Assembly: GCF_008629675.1 (NCBI RefSeq) | Contig: NZ_VWOX01000002.1 | Span: 434,001-498,000, forward strand | Origin: Roseiconus nitratireducens | GTDB taxonomy: Bacteria; Planctomycetota; Planctomycetia; Pirellulales; Pirellulaceae | Direction: 5' to 3' | DNA: 64,000 nt | The notes under the pieces: generated by a model | Seen by the model: only the letters and a program-made list of their open reading frames with translations | Databases searched by the model: none | What the model was told of the DNA's origin: nothing | Shown here: one piece after another, positions 63,265-64,000 of the stretch | Layout: every line of letters starts with the position of its first letter | Numbering within the stretch: position 1 is the first letter of the stretch | Position numbers and translations under genes: made by a program

Positions 63265-64000
63265 TCAATCAGTAAAAACAAATTCGTTGGACGCCAACAA
63301 CACGTGGGCCAACTGCTGCCAGCCCGCGTCAACCTGCCCGCCCGAGTCAATCTGGTCGTCCCCGCCGGCGATCGAGTTGGCCGCCCGAACGAACTGCAAA
63401 GACGACTCCAATTCCTGATCGGTTGGACGCCGAGAGTAAGCCCGTCGGTACATCCACCGAACCCTTTCGGCCGGTTCGGATGCGACCTCTCGTGATGCCA
63501 AGACCGCGAATGCGGCCGCCCGATCTTGAATGAATTCGGAATTCAACGCAAAGAGTGTTTGCTGCGGAACGACGGTTTCGGGCCGCTTGGCGGTGCAAGC
63601 ACTGGCATTGGCACCATCGAACGTGCTGGTCAAGCTGGACGGAACGTCTCGATTGATAAACCCATACACACTCCGTCGCGGTACCGTCGGCCGGGCCAGA
63701 AAGTCAAACGGACGTCCACCCGTCGCCGTCGTGTCCAGTTCCCCGGAAACGGCCAACATCGCATCCCGCATCGCTTCCAAATCAAGCCGTCGTCGCGGCA
63801 TCCGCCACAAAGATCGATTGTCAGGATCGTTGGAGCGAGCGGCAGGTCTCTCCATCGCCGCCTGACGGTAGGCGCGAGACAGCAAAATGCGCCGGTGCAA
63901 CGACTTGATCGACCAACCGTCTTCCACCAAAGCGTTTGCCAGGTGATCGAGCAGCTTCGGGTGCGTGGGAGACTGTCCGCGTGTTCCAAAATCATCCGGG
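63265..64000 (-). CDS. DUF1553 protein, C-terminal part (cut by window edge)
   Basis: The last 245 residues of a DUF1549/DUF1553 protein. The frame continues past base 64000: the first visible residues are PDDFGTRGQSPTHPKLLDHL, the family FG-x-x-G-x-x-P-x-H-P block. Then come LVEDGWSIKSLHRRILLSRAYRQ, WRMPRRRLDLEAMRDAMLAVSG, RSVYGFINRD, RPETVVPQQTLFALNSEFI and LLASNEFVFTD at the end. Upstream domains (cytochrome-c-like, DUF1549) would lie outside the window. It precedes and probably is cotranscribed with the DUF1501 gene. Confidence 0.94.
   Translation of the reverse strand, partial: PDDFGTRGQSPTHPKLLDHLANALVEDGWSIKSLHRRILLSRAYRQAAMERPAARSNDPDNRSLWRMPRRRLDLEAMRDAMLAVSGELDTTATGGRPFDFLARPTVPRRSVYGFINRDVPSSLTSTFDGANASACTAKRPETVVPQQTLFALNSEFIQDRAAAFAVLASREVASEPAERVRWMYRRAYSRRPTDQELESSLQFVRAANSIAGGDDQIDSGGQVDAGWQQLAHVLLASNEFVFTD

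Overview
The window is chromosomal DNA of a planctomycete, most likely a member of the Pirellulaceae (Rhodopirellula-like). The evidence is the combination of DUF1501 and DUF1553 proteins, a TIGR03067-type secreted protein, a formylglycine sulfatase, a PEP-CTERM protein, Tat-exported enzymes, long intergenic gaps, high GC and weak Shine-Dalgarno signals. No rRNA, tRNA, CRISPR array, transposase or prophage gene was seen.

Region 1 (1-5.9 kb) concerns inorganic carbon. It holds the 5' end of phosphoenolpyruvate carboxylase, then dabA and dabB (a bicarbonate/CO2 accumulation complex), with a winged-helix regulator read divergently. Region 2 (6.4-10.9 kb) holds two small secreted proteins, three tandem hairpins, and an Anbu-type proteasome homologue coupled to a transglutaminase-like protease. 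The Anbu homologue is best read from a GTG start that exposes the catalytic threonine. An unrecognised protein follows.

Region 3 (11.1-40.2 kb) is one large surface-polysaccharide locus. It contains a monotopic phosphoglycosyl transferase, rfbA and rfbB, a reductase resembling the plant UER1/NRS epimerase-reductase (apparently standing in for rmlC and rmlD), a PEP-CTERM protein and a WecG/TagA transferase. It also contains two paralogous O-antigen polymerase/ligase-like membrane proteins (one near each end), an ABC exporter (Wzm/Wzt type), a methyltransferase, about eleven glycosyltransferases and two sulfotransferases. From 27.4 to 37.3 kb most genes overlap by the ATGA type, so this part is almost certainly one transcript. 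The predicted product is a rhamnose-containing, probably sulfated polysaccharide exported by an ABC transporter.

Region 4 (40.2-49 kb) holds larB and larE (nickel-pincer cofactor synthesis), small membrane proteins, a zincin/beta-lactamase-fold fusion, a parallel beta-helix protein, a sulfatase, and 80-bp and 29-bp repeats. Region 5 (48.8-58 kb) holds a BFD-type [2Fe-2S] protein coupled to an M20 peptidase, rlmN, a GH144-like beta-1,2-glucanase candidate beside an OpgH-type beta-1,2-glucan synthase, and an M32 carboxypeptidase. Region 6 (58-64 kb) holds an AI-2E-family permease with an EF-hand loop, a secreted unknown, a CtBP-like dehydrogenase and the planctomycete DUF1501/DUF1553 pair, the last cut by the window edge.

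The strongest leads are the carbon-accumulation cluster, the minimal Anbu-transglutaminase pair, the UER-like shortcut to rhamnose, the sulfotransferases inside the polysaccharide operon, the OpgH/GH144 pairing and the EF-hand permease. All assignments come from reading the sequence; no database search was run.
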